A DNA stretch of 46,436 nt from positions 1-46,436 of the forward strand of contig NZ_JALQDG010000034.1 in assembly GCF_023631325.1 (NCBI RefSeq), in the 5' to 3' direction. The translations under genes and the position numbers were made by a program. Origin of the DNA: Caballeronia sp. INDeC2 (lineage in GTDB: Bacteria > Pseudomonadota > Gammaproteobacteria > Burkholderiales > Burkholderiaceae). The stretch's first letter is position 1. Each line of letters starts with the position of its first letter. This document shows positions 17,907-26,084 of the stretch, one piece after another. A model generated the notes under the pieces. The model was not told the DNA's origin. It did no database searches and saw nothing but the letters and a program-made list of their open reading frames with translations.

Positions 17907-18685
17907 CCCATGATGTGAACGCCCCCGTCCACGTAGAGCGTTTCGCCCGACAGCCGCCGCGCGAAAGGCGTCGCGAGGAACGCGCAGGTGAAGCCGACGT
18001 CCATGATGTCGACCAGTTCGCCGAGCGGCGCGCGCTGTGCGGCTTCGGTCAGCAACAGATCGAAGTCCTTGAGCCCCGATGCCGCGCGCGTCTTGAGCGG
18101 GCCCGGAGAGATCGCATGCACGCGTATGCCTTGCGGCCCGAGTTCGTAGGCGAGATAGCGTGCGCACGCTTCCAGCGCGGCTTTCACCGGGCCCATCACG
18201 TTGTAGTTGGGCACGACCTTGTTCGCGCCGTGATAGCTCATCGTGAACATCGCGCCGCCGTCTTTCATGAGCGGCGCCGCGAGCCGCGCCATGCGCACGA
18301 ACGAGTGGCAGGAGATGTCCATCGCCTTCGCGAAGCCTTCCGCCGAGCAGTTCAGGAGGCCGCCTTGCAGATCGTTCTTCGGCGCCCATGCGATCGAATG
18401 CACGAGGATGTCGAGCGTGCCCCACTCGCTCGCGATGCGCCCGAACACCGCGTCCAGCTCATTCGGGTTCGATGCGTCGAGCGGCATGAAGATCGGCGCT
18501 TCGAGATCTTTCGCGAGCGGTTCGACATACGGCCGCGCCTTTTCGTCGGCATAGGTGATGGCGAGATCGGCGCCCAGTTCGCGGAACGCCTTCGCGCAGC
18601 CATAGGCGATCGAATGCTCGTTGGCGATGCCGGTGACGAGCGCCTTCGCGCCCTTCAGCACGGGCTGTGGCACGTTCAGCGTCAT
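17903..18685 (-). CDS. fabI: Enoyl-ACP reductase (NADH), FabI type
   Basis: This 260-residue short-chain dehydrogenase-fold enzyme reduces trans-2-enoyl-ACP in fatty-acid elongation. The FabI-specific nucleotide site (VTGIANEHSIAYG, 18-30) and the catalytic Tyr151, Tyr161 and Lys168 (SYHGANKVVPNYNVMGPVK) are all present. The C-terminus GGVHIMG is typical. The ATG at 18685 has a strong AAGGAGGAG site and overlaps the ackA stop. Placement behind pta and ackA, rather than with fatty-acid genes, suggests an accessory FabI paralogue used in a special metabolic state. The longer frame upstream reads into ackA and is not coding. Confidence 0.92.
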   Translation of the reverse strand: MTLNVPQPVLKGAKALVTGIANEHSIAYGCAKAFRELGADLAITYADEKARPYVEPLAKDLEAPIFMPLDASNPNELDAVFGRIASEWGTLDILVHSIAWAPKNDLQGGLLNCSAEGFAKAMDISCHSFVRMARLAAPLMKDGGAMFTMSYHGANKVVPNYNVMGPVKAALEACARYLAYELGPQGIRVHAISPGPLKTRAASGLKDFDLLLTEAAQRAPLGELVDIMDVGFTCAFLATPFARRLSGETLYVDGGVHIMG

Positions 18686-19872
18686 GCGGCTCCTCCTTCG
18701 ATCAACGCCAGTGCGTGACGCGCGATCATCAGCTCCTCGTTGGTCGGAATCACCCACGCGCTCACCTTGCTCGACGCCGTGCTGATGCGCGGGCCGCCGC
18801 TGTCGTTGGCCTTGGTATCCAGCTCGATGCCCCACCATGCCGCCTGCTCGCAGACGCGTTCACGTATCTCTTTCGAATGCTCGCCGATGCCCGCCGTGAA
18901 GACGACGGCATCGAGCCCTTGCAGCGCGGCGCTCATCGAACCGAGTTCGCGGCCGATGCGATACACGTACAGGTCGATGGCGAAACGCGCGCGTTCGTCG
19001 CTGCTCGCAAGCAGTGCGCGCATGTCGCCCGAGATGCCCGATACGCCGAGCAGCCCCGAGCCGCGATACAGCAGGTCTTCGATCTCGCGCGCGTTCATGC
19101 CGAGCTCGTCGAGCAGATAGAGGATCACGCCCGGATCGAGATTGCCGCAACGCGTGCCCATCATGAGGCCGTCGACAGCGGTGAAGCCCATCGTGCTCGC
19201 AACGCTCTTGCCCGCGTGCATCGCGCACAGGCTCGCGCCGTTGCCCAGATGCGCGACGACCGTGCGCCCGCTCGCCGCATCGGGCGCGATATCCGGAAGT
19301 GCGCTCGCGATGTATTCGTACGAGAGACCATGAAAGCCGTAACGCCGCACGCCGTTCTTCGTGATCGACTCGGGCAGCGCGAACGCCTGAGCGATCGGCG
19401 CTTGCGTCGCATGAAAGGCCGTGTCGAAGCATGCGACTTGCGGCAGTTCCGGATTGCGCTCGGCGATGATGCGGATCGGCTTCACATTGTGCGGCTGATG
19501 CAGCGGCGCGAGCGGCGTGAGCTTGTCGAGCTCGTCGAGCACGTGCGCGTTCGTCACCACCGGTTCCGTGAAATGCGCGCCGCCATGCACGACGCGATGC
19601 CCCACGCCGATCAGACGATGCCCCGCGCCATGACCGCGCAGAAACGCGCCGAGATGCGCGATCGCGTCGGCGTGATCGAGCTTGACGCCCTCGCCCCACG
19701 CATGCTCGCCGGTCTTCTCGCCCTTCGCATTGAACGCGACGAAATGCGGCGAGCTGAAGAGCCCTTCCACTTGTCCGCGCGTGACGAGTTCGAGCGCCCG
19801 GCCTTCGACATCGAACGCGCTGAACTTGATGCTCGATGAACCCGCGTTGAGAACCAGAATGACGTCGGACAT
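18682..19872 (-). CDS. ackA: Acetate kinase
   Basis: This 396-residue ASKHA-fold kinase converts acetyl (or propionyl) phosphate plus ADP to the acid plus ATP. The N-terminal phosphate loop LVLNAGSSSIKFS, the substrate-site Arg in IGVGHRVVHGG, RRYGFHGLS, VAHLGNGASLCA and the C-terminal PTNEELMIAR are all in place, so it should be active. Length is normal. It lies three bases after pta and overlaps fabI. The pair gives substrate-level ATP from acyl-CoA, useful when respiration is limited. Propionate or butyrate specificity cannot be excluded. Confidence 0.95.
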   Translation of the reverse strand: MSDVILVLNAGSSSIKFSAFDVEGRALELVTRGQVEGLFSSPHFVAFNAKGEKTGEHAWGEGVKLDHADAIAHLGAFLRGHGAGHRLIGVGHRVVHGGAHFTEPVVTNAHVLDELDKLTPLAPLHQPHNVKPIRIIAERNPELPQVACFDTAFHATQAPIAQAFALPESITKNGVRRYGFHGLSYEYIASALPDIAPDAASGRTVVAHLGNGASLCAMHAGKSVASTMGFTAVDGLMMGTRCGNLDPGVILYLLDELGMNAREIEDLLYRGSGLLGVSGISGDMRALLASSDERARFAIDLYVYRIGRELGSMSAALQGLDAVVFTAGIGEHSKEIRERVCEQAAWWGIELDTKANDSGGPRISTASSKVSAWVIPTNEELMIARHALALIEGGAA

Positions 19873-19875
19873 GGC

Positions 19876-20814
19876 TCACCCCGCGATCGGCGCTTCTTCG
19901 CGGCGTTTCTCCGCGACGAGCAACGCGATGGCGCACGACGCGAGCCGCGATTGCAGCGAATCGGCGCGGCTCGTCAAAATGATCGGCACGCGCGCGCCGA
20001 GCACGATGCCCGCCGCATCTGCGCCCGCGAGAAACGAGAGGCTCTTTGCGAGCATGTTGCCCGCTTCGAGGTCCGGCACGATCAGCACGTTCGCGCGCCC
20101 CGCGACGGGCGAATCGATCTTCTTCGTTCTCGCCGCTTCTCGATCGATCGCGTTGTCGAGTGCGAGCGGACCATCCACCAGCGCGCCGGTGATCTGATGG
20201 CGATCGACCATCTTGCAGAGCGCGGCTGCCTCGAGCGTCGACGGCACCTTCGGGTTCACCGTTTCCATTGCGGAGAGAATCGCGACTCTGACCTCTTCGA
20301 AACGCAGCGCGTGGCCGAGATCGATCGCGTTCTGCACGATGTCGACTTTATCGGCGAGCGTCGGGGCGATGTTGATGGCCGCGTCGCTGATGATGAGCAC
20401 GTTCTCGTGGCCCGGCACATCCATGATGAAGCAGTGCGACACGCGCCGTTGCGTGCGCAGACCGCCTTCGCGTTTCACTACGGCGGCCATGACTTCGTCG
20501 GTATGCAGGCTGCCTTTCATGAGCGCCTCGGCCTTCGCCTCGCGCACGAGTTCCACCGCCTTCGCAGCGGATGCGTGACTGTGCGGCGCATCGACGATCG
20601 GAAAGCCCGCGATGTTCAGCCCGCATTCTTCCGCGACCTCTCGGATGCGCTCGCGCGGTCCGACGAGATGCGGCAGGATCAGGCCCATCTCGTGCGCCTT
20701 GACCGCGCTTTCGAGCGATGTCCTGTCGCACGGATGCGCGACCGCAACAGCGAGCGGCGGCAGCGCCCTGCAAACCTCGATGAGCCGCTCATACTTCTCG
20801 TGCGTATGATTCAT
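19876..20814 (-). CDS. pta: Phosphate acetyl/butyryltransferase
   Basis: This 312-residue protein contains just the PTA_PTB catalytic domain, like the short Pta and Ptb enzymes. It lacks the N-terminal DRTGG region of long Pta and the MaoC domain of fused versions. It transfers acyl groups from CoA to phosphate, supplying acyl phosphate to AckA. Family signatures include LMKGSLHTDEVMAAVVKREG near residue 98, HCFIMDVPGHENVLIISDAA near 126 and the late VLIVPDLEAGNMLAKSL. It sits 39 bases after the DUF3141 gene. Acetyl versus butyryl preference is not resolvable, so the symbol is by position and family. Confidence 0.9.
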   Translation of the reverse strand: MNHTHEKYERLIEVCRALPPLAVAVAHPCDRTSLESAVKAHEMGLILPHLVGPRERIREVAEECGLNIAGFPIVDAPHSHASAAKAVELVREAKAEALMKGSLHTDEVMAAVVKREGGLRTQRRVSHCFIMDVPGHENVLIISDAAINIAPTLADKVDIVQNAIDLGHALRFEEVRVAILSAMETVNPKVPSTLEAAALCKMVDRHQITGALVDGPLALDNAIDREAARTKKIDSPVAGRANVLIVPDLEAGNMLAKSLSFLAGADAAGIVLGARVPIILTSRADSLQSRLASCAIALLVAEKRREEAPIAG

Positions 20815-20853
20815 ATCGCCTCCCGTGTGAACGTGAGATGCGCCGCCGATGCC

Positions 20854-23178
20854 TCAATGCGCGGGCGCTGAACGTCTTGTCGCGCGCGCCGCCTTGACGG
20901 GCAGCGCCGCACGAATGCGCGCGAGCATGTCCTGCTGCGCGGCCGTCGGCTCGAAACCTTGCATGCGGCTGTCCGCGTGCAGCTTGTCGAAGAGCGTGAT
21001 GAGCTTCTTGCGATCGTCGTTATCGTCGAGCAGAACGGGCAAGGTCAAGAGCGCCTGCTCCGGCTCGTAACGCACGATGATTTCCTGCTCGCCGCGAATG
21101 CGCCGCCATTCGTCGCGCGGCATCTGCGGCAGGTAATCCGCGTAGTCGGCCGCGAGCGCCTGACGCAACACCATGCGCGCGAGCGGCAATGGTTCGTCGT
21201 GGCGCATCAGCAGACACGCGACGCGCGCGACGGCCTCCGCATATCCGCCCCGCCCGGCCGACGCGAGCGCGTCCTGCACGAAAGGCAGATCGCGCGGATC
21301 GGCGACATGCTCGCGCGCCTCGTGCCGTTGCGCGTGTTGTTGCGCGTGATGCACCGAGAACAGGTTGCCGTAGACGGAGAAGAACATCGCTTCGGTCGTC
21401 GCGTCACGCATCGCGCGATAGAAGTCGAGACTCGCGCTGATCATGTCGGAACCGCAATGCTCCGCGCGGCGCAGCACGTCGCGTTCGGAGTCGGGCTGAC
21501 GCGCGGCCTTCACCGCATTCGCCGCGGGGCCGAGCCATGCGAGCCACGGGTTGTAGTCGGAGAACATCCAGCGTTGCGCGCGCAAGGGATGAAACGCGCG
21601 CAACATGCTCGCGGTGGTGTCGTTGGCCATCGCCTGCACGAAGGGCTGCGCGAACAACTCATACGCGCGCTGATTGAAGTCCGATACCTGTTTCACCGCT
21701 TCGAACGGCAGTTCGTCGACTCGTTCGAATCGATTGAAGCGTGCCGTCACATCTTCCAGACGGCGCTCGTGAAAGCTCACGTCGTACTCGATCTTGCCGC
21801 CATCGCCCTTTCGTTCCGCGATCTCCATGCCGTACAGACCCGGCGGAAACGATTCGATCGCTTCCAGCACCGATGCGATCTGCGTGTATTCCTTCTTCGC
21901 AACCTTGCCGCTCACGAAGATGCCGAGATGACCGATGCTTTTGTGCATCAGCCCGACGATCACCTGTCCGCGCGACTTGATCTCGTCCGTGCTGCCGTAG
22001 ATGTCCGCGACCCAGTTGAACGCCTGTTGCGGCGGCGTGATGTTGTCGCCCATCGACGCGAAGAGAATGATCGGCGACTTGATCGCGCGCAGATCGAAGG
22101 ACGTGCCCGACACGCCGCGCGTTTCACCTGACCACAACGTATTACCGACGAAAAGATTGCGCGTGATCCATTCGATCTCTTCGCGGTTCATGAGGTAATA
22201 GCCGCCCCACCAGCGTTCGAAGTCGAGAAAGCGCGCAGGCTCGGTGTCGATGTTGTCGAGCAGGTTGTAGTACTTGTCCCAGAAGCTGTTCGCGGGATTG
22301 AGGTTTTCGAAGTTCTCGACGAGATATGCGCCGTCGAATTTGCCGTTGCCGAGGTCCGCCGTCAGCGACGCGAGCCAGGTGCCGCCCAGCATGCCGCCCG
22401 AATAGCGCATCGGGTTGTCGCCCTCGCCTTCGCTCCAAGCGCCGCTCCAGTACGACATCGGCGCGCCGTTGATGACGAGCGGTCCGGTGTCGTCGGGCTG
22501 CGAGCTCGCGAGCATCATCGCGGCCCAGCCGCCCTGGCAGTTGCCGACGATCGCGGGCTTCGCGCTGTCCGGATGCAGCTCGCGCACGTGCCTGACGAAC
22601 TGCTGCTCCGCCGCGCATACGTCGAGCAGCGTCTGGCCGGGTTGCGGATCGCGGAAGAACGTGACGAAGTACACCGGATGACCCGCGCGCAACGCGACGC
22701 CCACTTGCGAATCGTCCTTGAATCCGCCGATGCCGGGACCGTGCCCCGCGCGCGGATCGATGATGAGATACGGACGCTTCAATGGATCGATGGTCAAGCC
22801 CTCGGGCGGCACGATGCGCAGCAGCGCATAGTTCACGGGCCGCGCGAAGGTGCGGCCGTCGAGCAGCATTTCATGCGCGAAGTGCAGCACCGGTTCGAAA
22901 CCGCGCTTCGTCTGCTCGATGAAGTTGTTGCCGCGCTGACGCAGGGTGTCCCAGAAGAGAATCGAGCGCTGCATGAGATCGAGCGCATAGCCGTAGCCGT
23001 TGAACTGGCCGGGGCCATCGCCGAAACGATCCGCGGCGCCGTTGCCGAAAAGACGCATGCCCGCATCGCGTGCGCGCTCGCTGAATTGATGCTGCGCCCG
23101 TTGCGCGCGCTGCTGGAACACGCGGGCGACCTTGTCCGCGATTTCCTGGCTTCGCGCCAGTTGACCTGCATACGGCAT
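20854..23178 (-). CDS. DUF3141 protein with PHA-synthase-like alpha/beta-hydrolase domain
   Basis: This 774-residue protein matches the DUF3141 family, often found beside pta/ackA. The middle carries an alpha/beta-hydrolase domain with a complete PHA-synthase-style triad. Cys214 lies in the nucleophile elbow VGNCQGGW, Asp378 in FASMGDNITPPQQ and His417 in SIGHLGIFVSG. The Cys nucleophile distinguishes it from ordinary Ser hydrolases. The N-terminal ~100 residues are helical, as in PHA synthases, and the C-terminal ~300 are a helical region of unknown role. No signal peptide is seen. It is the first gene of its operon, with GGAGG eight bases before the ATG. Acyl-CoA chemistry feeding Pta is plausible but is inference. 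Confidence 0.85.
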   Translation of the reverse strand: MPYAGQLARSQEIADKVARVFQQRAQRAQHQFSERARDAGMRLFGNGAADRFGDGPGQFNGYGYALDLMQRSILFWDTLRQRGNNFIEQTKRGFEPVLHFAHEMLLDGRTFARPVNYALLRIVPPEGLTIDPLKRPYLIIDPRAGHGPGIGGFKDDSQVGVALRAGHPVYFVTFFRDPQPGQTLLDVCAAEQQFVRHVRELHPDSAKPAIVGNCQGGWAAMMLASSQPDDTGPLVINGAPMSYWSGAWSEGEGDNPMRYSGGMLGGTWLASLTADLGNGKFDGAYLVENFENLNPANSFWDKYYNLLDNIDTEPARFLDFERWWGGYYLMNREEIEWITRNLFVGNTLWSGETRGVSGTSFDLRAIKSPIILFASMGDNITPPQQAFNWVADIYGSTDEIKSRGQVIVGLMHKSIGHLGIFVSGKVAKKEYTQIASVLEAIESFPPGLYGMEIAERKGDGGKIEYDVSFHERRLEDVTARFNRFERVDELPFEAVKQVSDFNQRAYELFAQPFVQAMANDTTASMLRAFHPLRAQRWMFSDYNPWLAWLGPAANAVKAARQPDSERDVLRRAEHCGSDMISASLDFYRAMRDATTEAMFFSVYGNLFSVHHAQQHAQRHEAREHVADPRDLPFVQDALASAGRGGYAEAVARVACLLMRHDEPLPLARMVLRQALAADYADYLPQMPRDEWRRIRGEQEIIVRYEPEQALLTLPVLLDDNDDRKKLITLFDKLHADSRMQGFEPTAAQQDMLARIRAALPVKAARATRRSAPAH

Positions 23179-23234
23179 GACGAGACCTCCGCGAAGAGAA
23201 CGTGCAAGGGATGACGAACTCGTGGACCGATGAC

Positions 23235-23248
23235 CTGAATACCATCAA
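23235..23248 (-). promoter_or_regulatory. FNR/ANR-like site upstream of DUF3141 operon
   Basis: On the minus strand this reads TTGAT-GGTA-TTCAG. It matches eight of ten fixed positions of the FNR/ANR consensus TTGAT-N4-ATCAA. It lies about 57-70 bases before the DUF3141 start, next to an AT-rich tract containing TATATT (upstream on the same strand). Position and operon content suggest oxygen-responsive control, but one imperfect 14-base match can occur by chance. Confidence 0.4.
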
Positions 23249-23439
23249 TAAAATATATGCGCAATGTGCGACAGGGAAGTGGCAAAAGAGGCAACTAACG
23301 TCGCGGGACGGTGTCGCCATCGAGCGAAACAATCTCCCGATACTTCGTCACGACATGTTCGAGGTCGTGGAACATGCGGGGTTCGCCGAGCACTGGGCGC
23401 GCGCGTCGGCATGTCGATATCCGCGCGCCGGTATCGCGC

Positions 23440-24270
23440 TCAGAAGCGCTCGGACACGTAGCGCAGCGGACGGTCGCTCTCGCGATAGCCCTCCGGCTTC
23501 TGGCGCTTGGGCAGCTTGACCTTTTCTCTCTGCACGGCGGTGTACGGAATGTTCGCCAGCAAATGGCTGATGAGGTTCAGGCGCGCGCGGCGCTTGTCGT
23601 CGGAACGCACCACATACCACGGCGCGAGATCGGTGTCGGTCGCTTCGAACATATCGTCGCGGGCGCGCGAATAGTCGTACCAGCGGCTGTACGAGCGTAG
23701 GTCCATCGGCGAGAGCTTCCAGATCTTGCGCTCATCGTGGATGCGCTCTTCGAGACGCCGCGTCTGCTCTTCCTGGCCGACTTCGAGCCAGTATTTGAGC
23801 AGGATGATGCCCGAATCGATGATCGCGCGCTCCACGAGCGGCACGCCTTTCAGGAAGGTTGCCGCCTGCTCTTCGGTGCAGAAGCCCATCACGCGCTCGA
23901 CGCCCGCACGGTTGTACCAGCTCCGGTCGAAGAGCGTGATTTCGCCCGCCGCGGGCAAATGCGGAAGATAACGCTGCACGTACATCTGCGTCTTCTCGCG
24001 CTCCGTGGGCGCGGGCAGCGCGACCACGCGGAAGATGCGCGGGCTCACGCGCTCGGTGATCGCCTTGATCGTGCCGCCCTTGCCCGCGCCGTCGCGCCCT
24101 TCGAACACGACGCAGATCTTCGCGCCCGTATGAACGGCCCATTCCTGCAGCTTGACGAGTTCGACATGCAGGCGCGCAAGCTCCTTCTCGTACTGCTTGC
24201 GGCTCAGGCGCTCATGCACGCCCGCGCCTTCGCGCACGCCCCTGTCGCCGACAGCCTTGTCTTCTTTCAT
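23440..24270 (-). CDS. ppk2: Polyphosphate kinase 2 (PPK2 family)
   Basis: This 276-residue single-domain PPK2 uses polyphosphate to phosphorylate nucleotides, or the reverse. Walker A is FEGRDGAGKGG (56-66), Walker B is LFDRSWYNRAG (113-123), and the lid region with its basic residues is KTQMYVQRYLPHLP (93-106). The downstream RLEERIHDERKIWKLSPMD segment is also characteristic. The ATG at 24270 has GGGGGA five bases upstream. An ATG nine codons earlier exists but lacks a good site. It follows the RRM gene by 99 bases in the same direction. It probably helps keep ADP/ATP or GDP/GTP charged under energy stress. Confidence 0.93.
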   Translation of the reverse strand: MKEDKAVGDRGVREGAGVHERLSRKQYEKELARLHVELVKLQEWAVHTGAKICVVFEGRDGAGKGGTIKAITERVSPRIFRVVALPAPTEREKTQMYVQRYLPHLPAAGEITLFDRSWYNRAGVERVMGFCTEEQAATFLKGVPLVERAIIDSGIILLKYWLEVGQEEQTRRLEERIHDERKIWKLSPMDLRSYSRWYDYSRARDDMFEATDTDLAPWYVVRSDDKRRARLNLISHLLANIPYTAVQREKVKLPKRQKPEGYRESDRPLRYVSERF

Positions 24271-24369
24271 CGCTGTCCCCCATGTGGTTCGATGCAACCC
24301 GTCGCCCGCGCCGAAGCCGCCGTCGCGACGAAGCGCTCGGCACGAGGTCGCGAAAGCGTCACGACACGG

Positions 24370-24627
24370 TCAGGTTTCGTTGCGCTCGGGCACGACCTGC
24401 ACCATGAGCGTGCGATTTTTCCAGAACATGTTGTGGATGCGCGGCTGAAACGTGCGCAGCACGTGCGGCTCGACCTTGTCGAAGCTCACGACCGCCGCCG
24501 GATGCTCGCCGGTGCCCGGCACGCGCTGAATCGAATCGTACGGAGGAAAGCCGTAATTGCAGAGAAACTGCCGGATTTCCTCGTCGGTCGTGGACTCGTC
24601 TACATTGCCTATCCAGAGATCACCCAT
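24370..24627 (-). CDS. Small RRM-type RNA-binding protein
   Basis: This 85-residue protein looks like a single RNA recognition motif. It starts with an RNP2-like strand (LWIGNV, 4-9), has a helix at TDEEIRQFLCNYGF and an RNP1-like strand (PAAVVSFD, about 43-50). The aromatic positions of RNP1 are only partly kept. Small RRM proteins occur in many beta-proteobacteria, usually with unknown targets. A GGAGAAA site precedes the ATG, and a TATAGA sequence 32 bases upstream could be its -10. It is probably transcribed with ppk2. Confidence 0.72.
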   Translation of the reverse strand: MGDLWIGNVDESTTDEEIRQFLCNYGFPPYDSIQRVPGTGEHPAAVVSFDKVEPHVLRTFQPRIHNMFWKNRTLMVQVVPERNET

Positions 24628-24658
24628 TGCGAATTTCTCCGTTGAGTTCTGCGGTGAT

Positions 24659-24664
24659 TCTATA
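24659..24664 (-). promoter_or_regulatory. Possible -10 element before the RRM gene
   Basis: TATAGA on the minus strand lies in a short AT-richer patch 32 bases before the RRM start, at a sensible leader distance. No good -35 at 16-18 bases is seen, so this is a weak candidate. Confidence 0.22.
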
Positions 24665-24685
24665 GCCTAGTACACGAACGGCCGG

Positions 24686-24898
24686 TCAGGTCGAACCATC
24701 GCGCTTTCCCGACCTGCGTTGCGCGAGCGGGTTCAGCGCGACGACGAAAATCACGATGCCGATGCCGAGCGCCCACATGCCGTAGCGGAATTCCGGCTGC
24801 TTGTCGTACAGCAGGCCTTCGATCGTGAAGTAAAGGCCGGCGAGCCAGATGAAAACGCCGATCGAGGCAACCACCATGCGCGGCTCGTTGAGTCTCAT
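24686..24898 (-). CDS. Small two-helix membrane protein
   Basis: This 70-residue protein has two hydrophobic helices, MVVASIGVFIWLAGLYFTIE (8-27) and a second around GMWALGIGIVIFVVALNP (40-57), with a basic C-terminal tail (QRRSGKRDGST). This predicts both ends on the cytoplasmic side. I do not recognise a characterised family. A good AGGAGAG site precedes the ATG at 24898, supporting it as a real gene. It stands alone between the lipoprotein gene and the RRM gene, all on the minus strand. Confidence 0.68.
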   Translation of the reverse strand: MRLNEPRMVVASIGVFIWLAGLYFTIEGLLYDKQPEFRYGMWALGIGIVIFVVALNPLAQRRSGKRDGST

Positions 24899-25019
24899 CG
24901 GTCTCTCCTGATGCGTTGCCCGGGAATAGATCCAGTTTAGGAAATCCTGGGCCGCCGTGTCGCGTCGTCATCGCGCGCACGCGCAAGATGGTGCGGTACG
25001 TTGCTCCCAGCGAACCGCG

Positions 25020-25532
25020 TCAGAGCACGTTGCGCTGGCTGGGATCGTACCTCGGGTCCGGCTGCTTCTGCGTTTGCCTGAGCACGCCTTGTGGATCGAA
25101 GTAGAAATTGAAGATCATGTGGTCGATGTTGTTCTCGAGATACCGATACGACCACACCTCGCGATCCATCCGCCTGAAATACGCCGTCTCGAACGGACGG
25201 CCGAACGCGACCAGCACGTCGTTGCGCGTCCACATATTGACTTCGGCCTTGTAGAACTCGTTTTCCTGAAGCACTTGCCGAACACCGACCGTGTTGCCCG
25301 ACGCATCGAGATCGACGGCCGTGGTGGTCGATCCCATCGGCTGCGTGGGCCACATGAGACGCTTGCCGCCGTTGGGCAGATCGTAGGTTTCCTTCGGCGG
25401 CCCGAGCTTCGCGACGATCGCCTGCTGATCCATGCCGGGTTGCACGCGCTGCTCGGGCTGTGCGCAACCGGCGAGCGCGAACGCGACGGCGCACGAGACA
25501 TGCGTCAACGCAAATGCGAAGCGTCGGTTCAT
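25020..25532 (-). CDS. BamE/SmpA-like lipoprotein
   Basis: This 170-residue protein starts with a lipoprotein signal (HVSCAVAFALAGC, Cys about residue 23) and appears to contain two SmpA/OmlA (BamE-fold) repeats. The first holds VQPGMDQQAIVAKLGPP near residue 30. The second holds WTRNDVLVAFGRP, WSYRYLE and FNFYFDPQGVLRQT, the usual pattern of the family. It is longer than BamE itself, so it is a relative and not clearly the BAM subunit. The chosen start at 25532 has a GGAAAAG site and begins the signal peptide. The frame upstream is open but not protein-like. Confidence 0.78.
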   Translation of the reverse strand: MNRRFAFALTHVSCAVAFALAGCAQPEQRVQPGMDQQAIVAKLGPPKETYDLPNGGKRLMWPTQPMGSTTTAVDLDASGNTVGVRQVLQENEFYKAEVNMWTRNDVLVAFGRPFETAYFRRMDREVWSYRYLENNIDHMIFNFYFDPQGVLRQTQKQPDPRYDPSQRNVL

Positions 25533-25566
25533 GAGTCTTTTCCGCGTTTTCTCGTCTGCACCGACG

Positions 25567-26040
25567 CTACTGGATCGAATAACCGCGTCCCTGCATGCAC
25601 GCCGCCCACGCGCGATAGTACGTCGACATCGCGCCCTGGCTCTGGGCTTGCGCATTCGCCTGCTGCGCGCGCTTCTCCTGCCGCGCACGCGCGCCGCCCG
25701 CCATCGTGCCCGTCACGGCGCCGATGGCCGCGCCCTTGCCGGCATCGCCCGCAATCGCGCCGATCGCCGCGCCTCCGGCCGCGCCCCGCGCCGCGCCGCC
25801 CACCCGCTGGCCGCCGCCCACAGCCGGTCCGCCTTGCGGTGGCGGCGCCGCCGATGCGGTCGCCGGGTCGATGCCCGTGTTGCTCTTCGCCCAGCTATAG
25901 CACGCGCCGTCGTCGCTTTGCTGTTGCTGCGCGCTCTGACCTTTGGACGGATACGCGATCGGCTTGCTCTGCGCGATGGCATCGAGCGCCATCACGGCGA
26001 TCACGATGGCGCTGCCCGCACGCAATCTGTTTGCATTCAT
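25567..26040 (-). CDS. Secreted glycine-zipper protein
   Basis: This 157-residue protein has an N-terminal signal sequence (MNANRLRAGSAIVIAVMALDAIAQ). It carries a Gly/Ala-rich zipper (about residues 77-115) with repeated GAAxGA-type spacing such as GGAAIGAIAGDAGKGAAIGA, resembling the YMGG-type glycine-zipper proteins of the envelope. Two Cys (in GACYSW and AACMQGRGYS) flank the zipper and might form a disulphide. Function is unknown. AGGAGTCGCC precedes the start. It lies between D-lactate dehydrogenase and the BamE-like lipoprotein genes. Confidence 0.72.
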   Translation of the reverse strand: MNANRLRAGSAIVIAVMALDAIAQSKPIAYPSKGQSAQQQQSDDGACYSWAKSNTGIDPATASAAPPPQGGPAVGGGQRVGGAARGAAGGAAIGAIAGDAGKGAAIGAVTGTMAGGARARQEKRAQQANAQAQSQGAMSTYYRAWAACMQGRGYSIQ

Positions 26041-26084
26041 GGCGACTCCTGATTTAAGTTCGAGAGTTCAATCGACACTCGCCG

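Noticed and set aside
17907..18425. N-terminal extension of the coiled-coil protein gene
   Set aside because: It reads fabI in the wrong frame. The GTG at 17906 overlapping the fabI stop is the sensible start.
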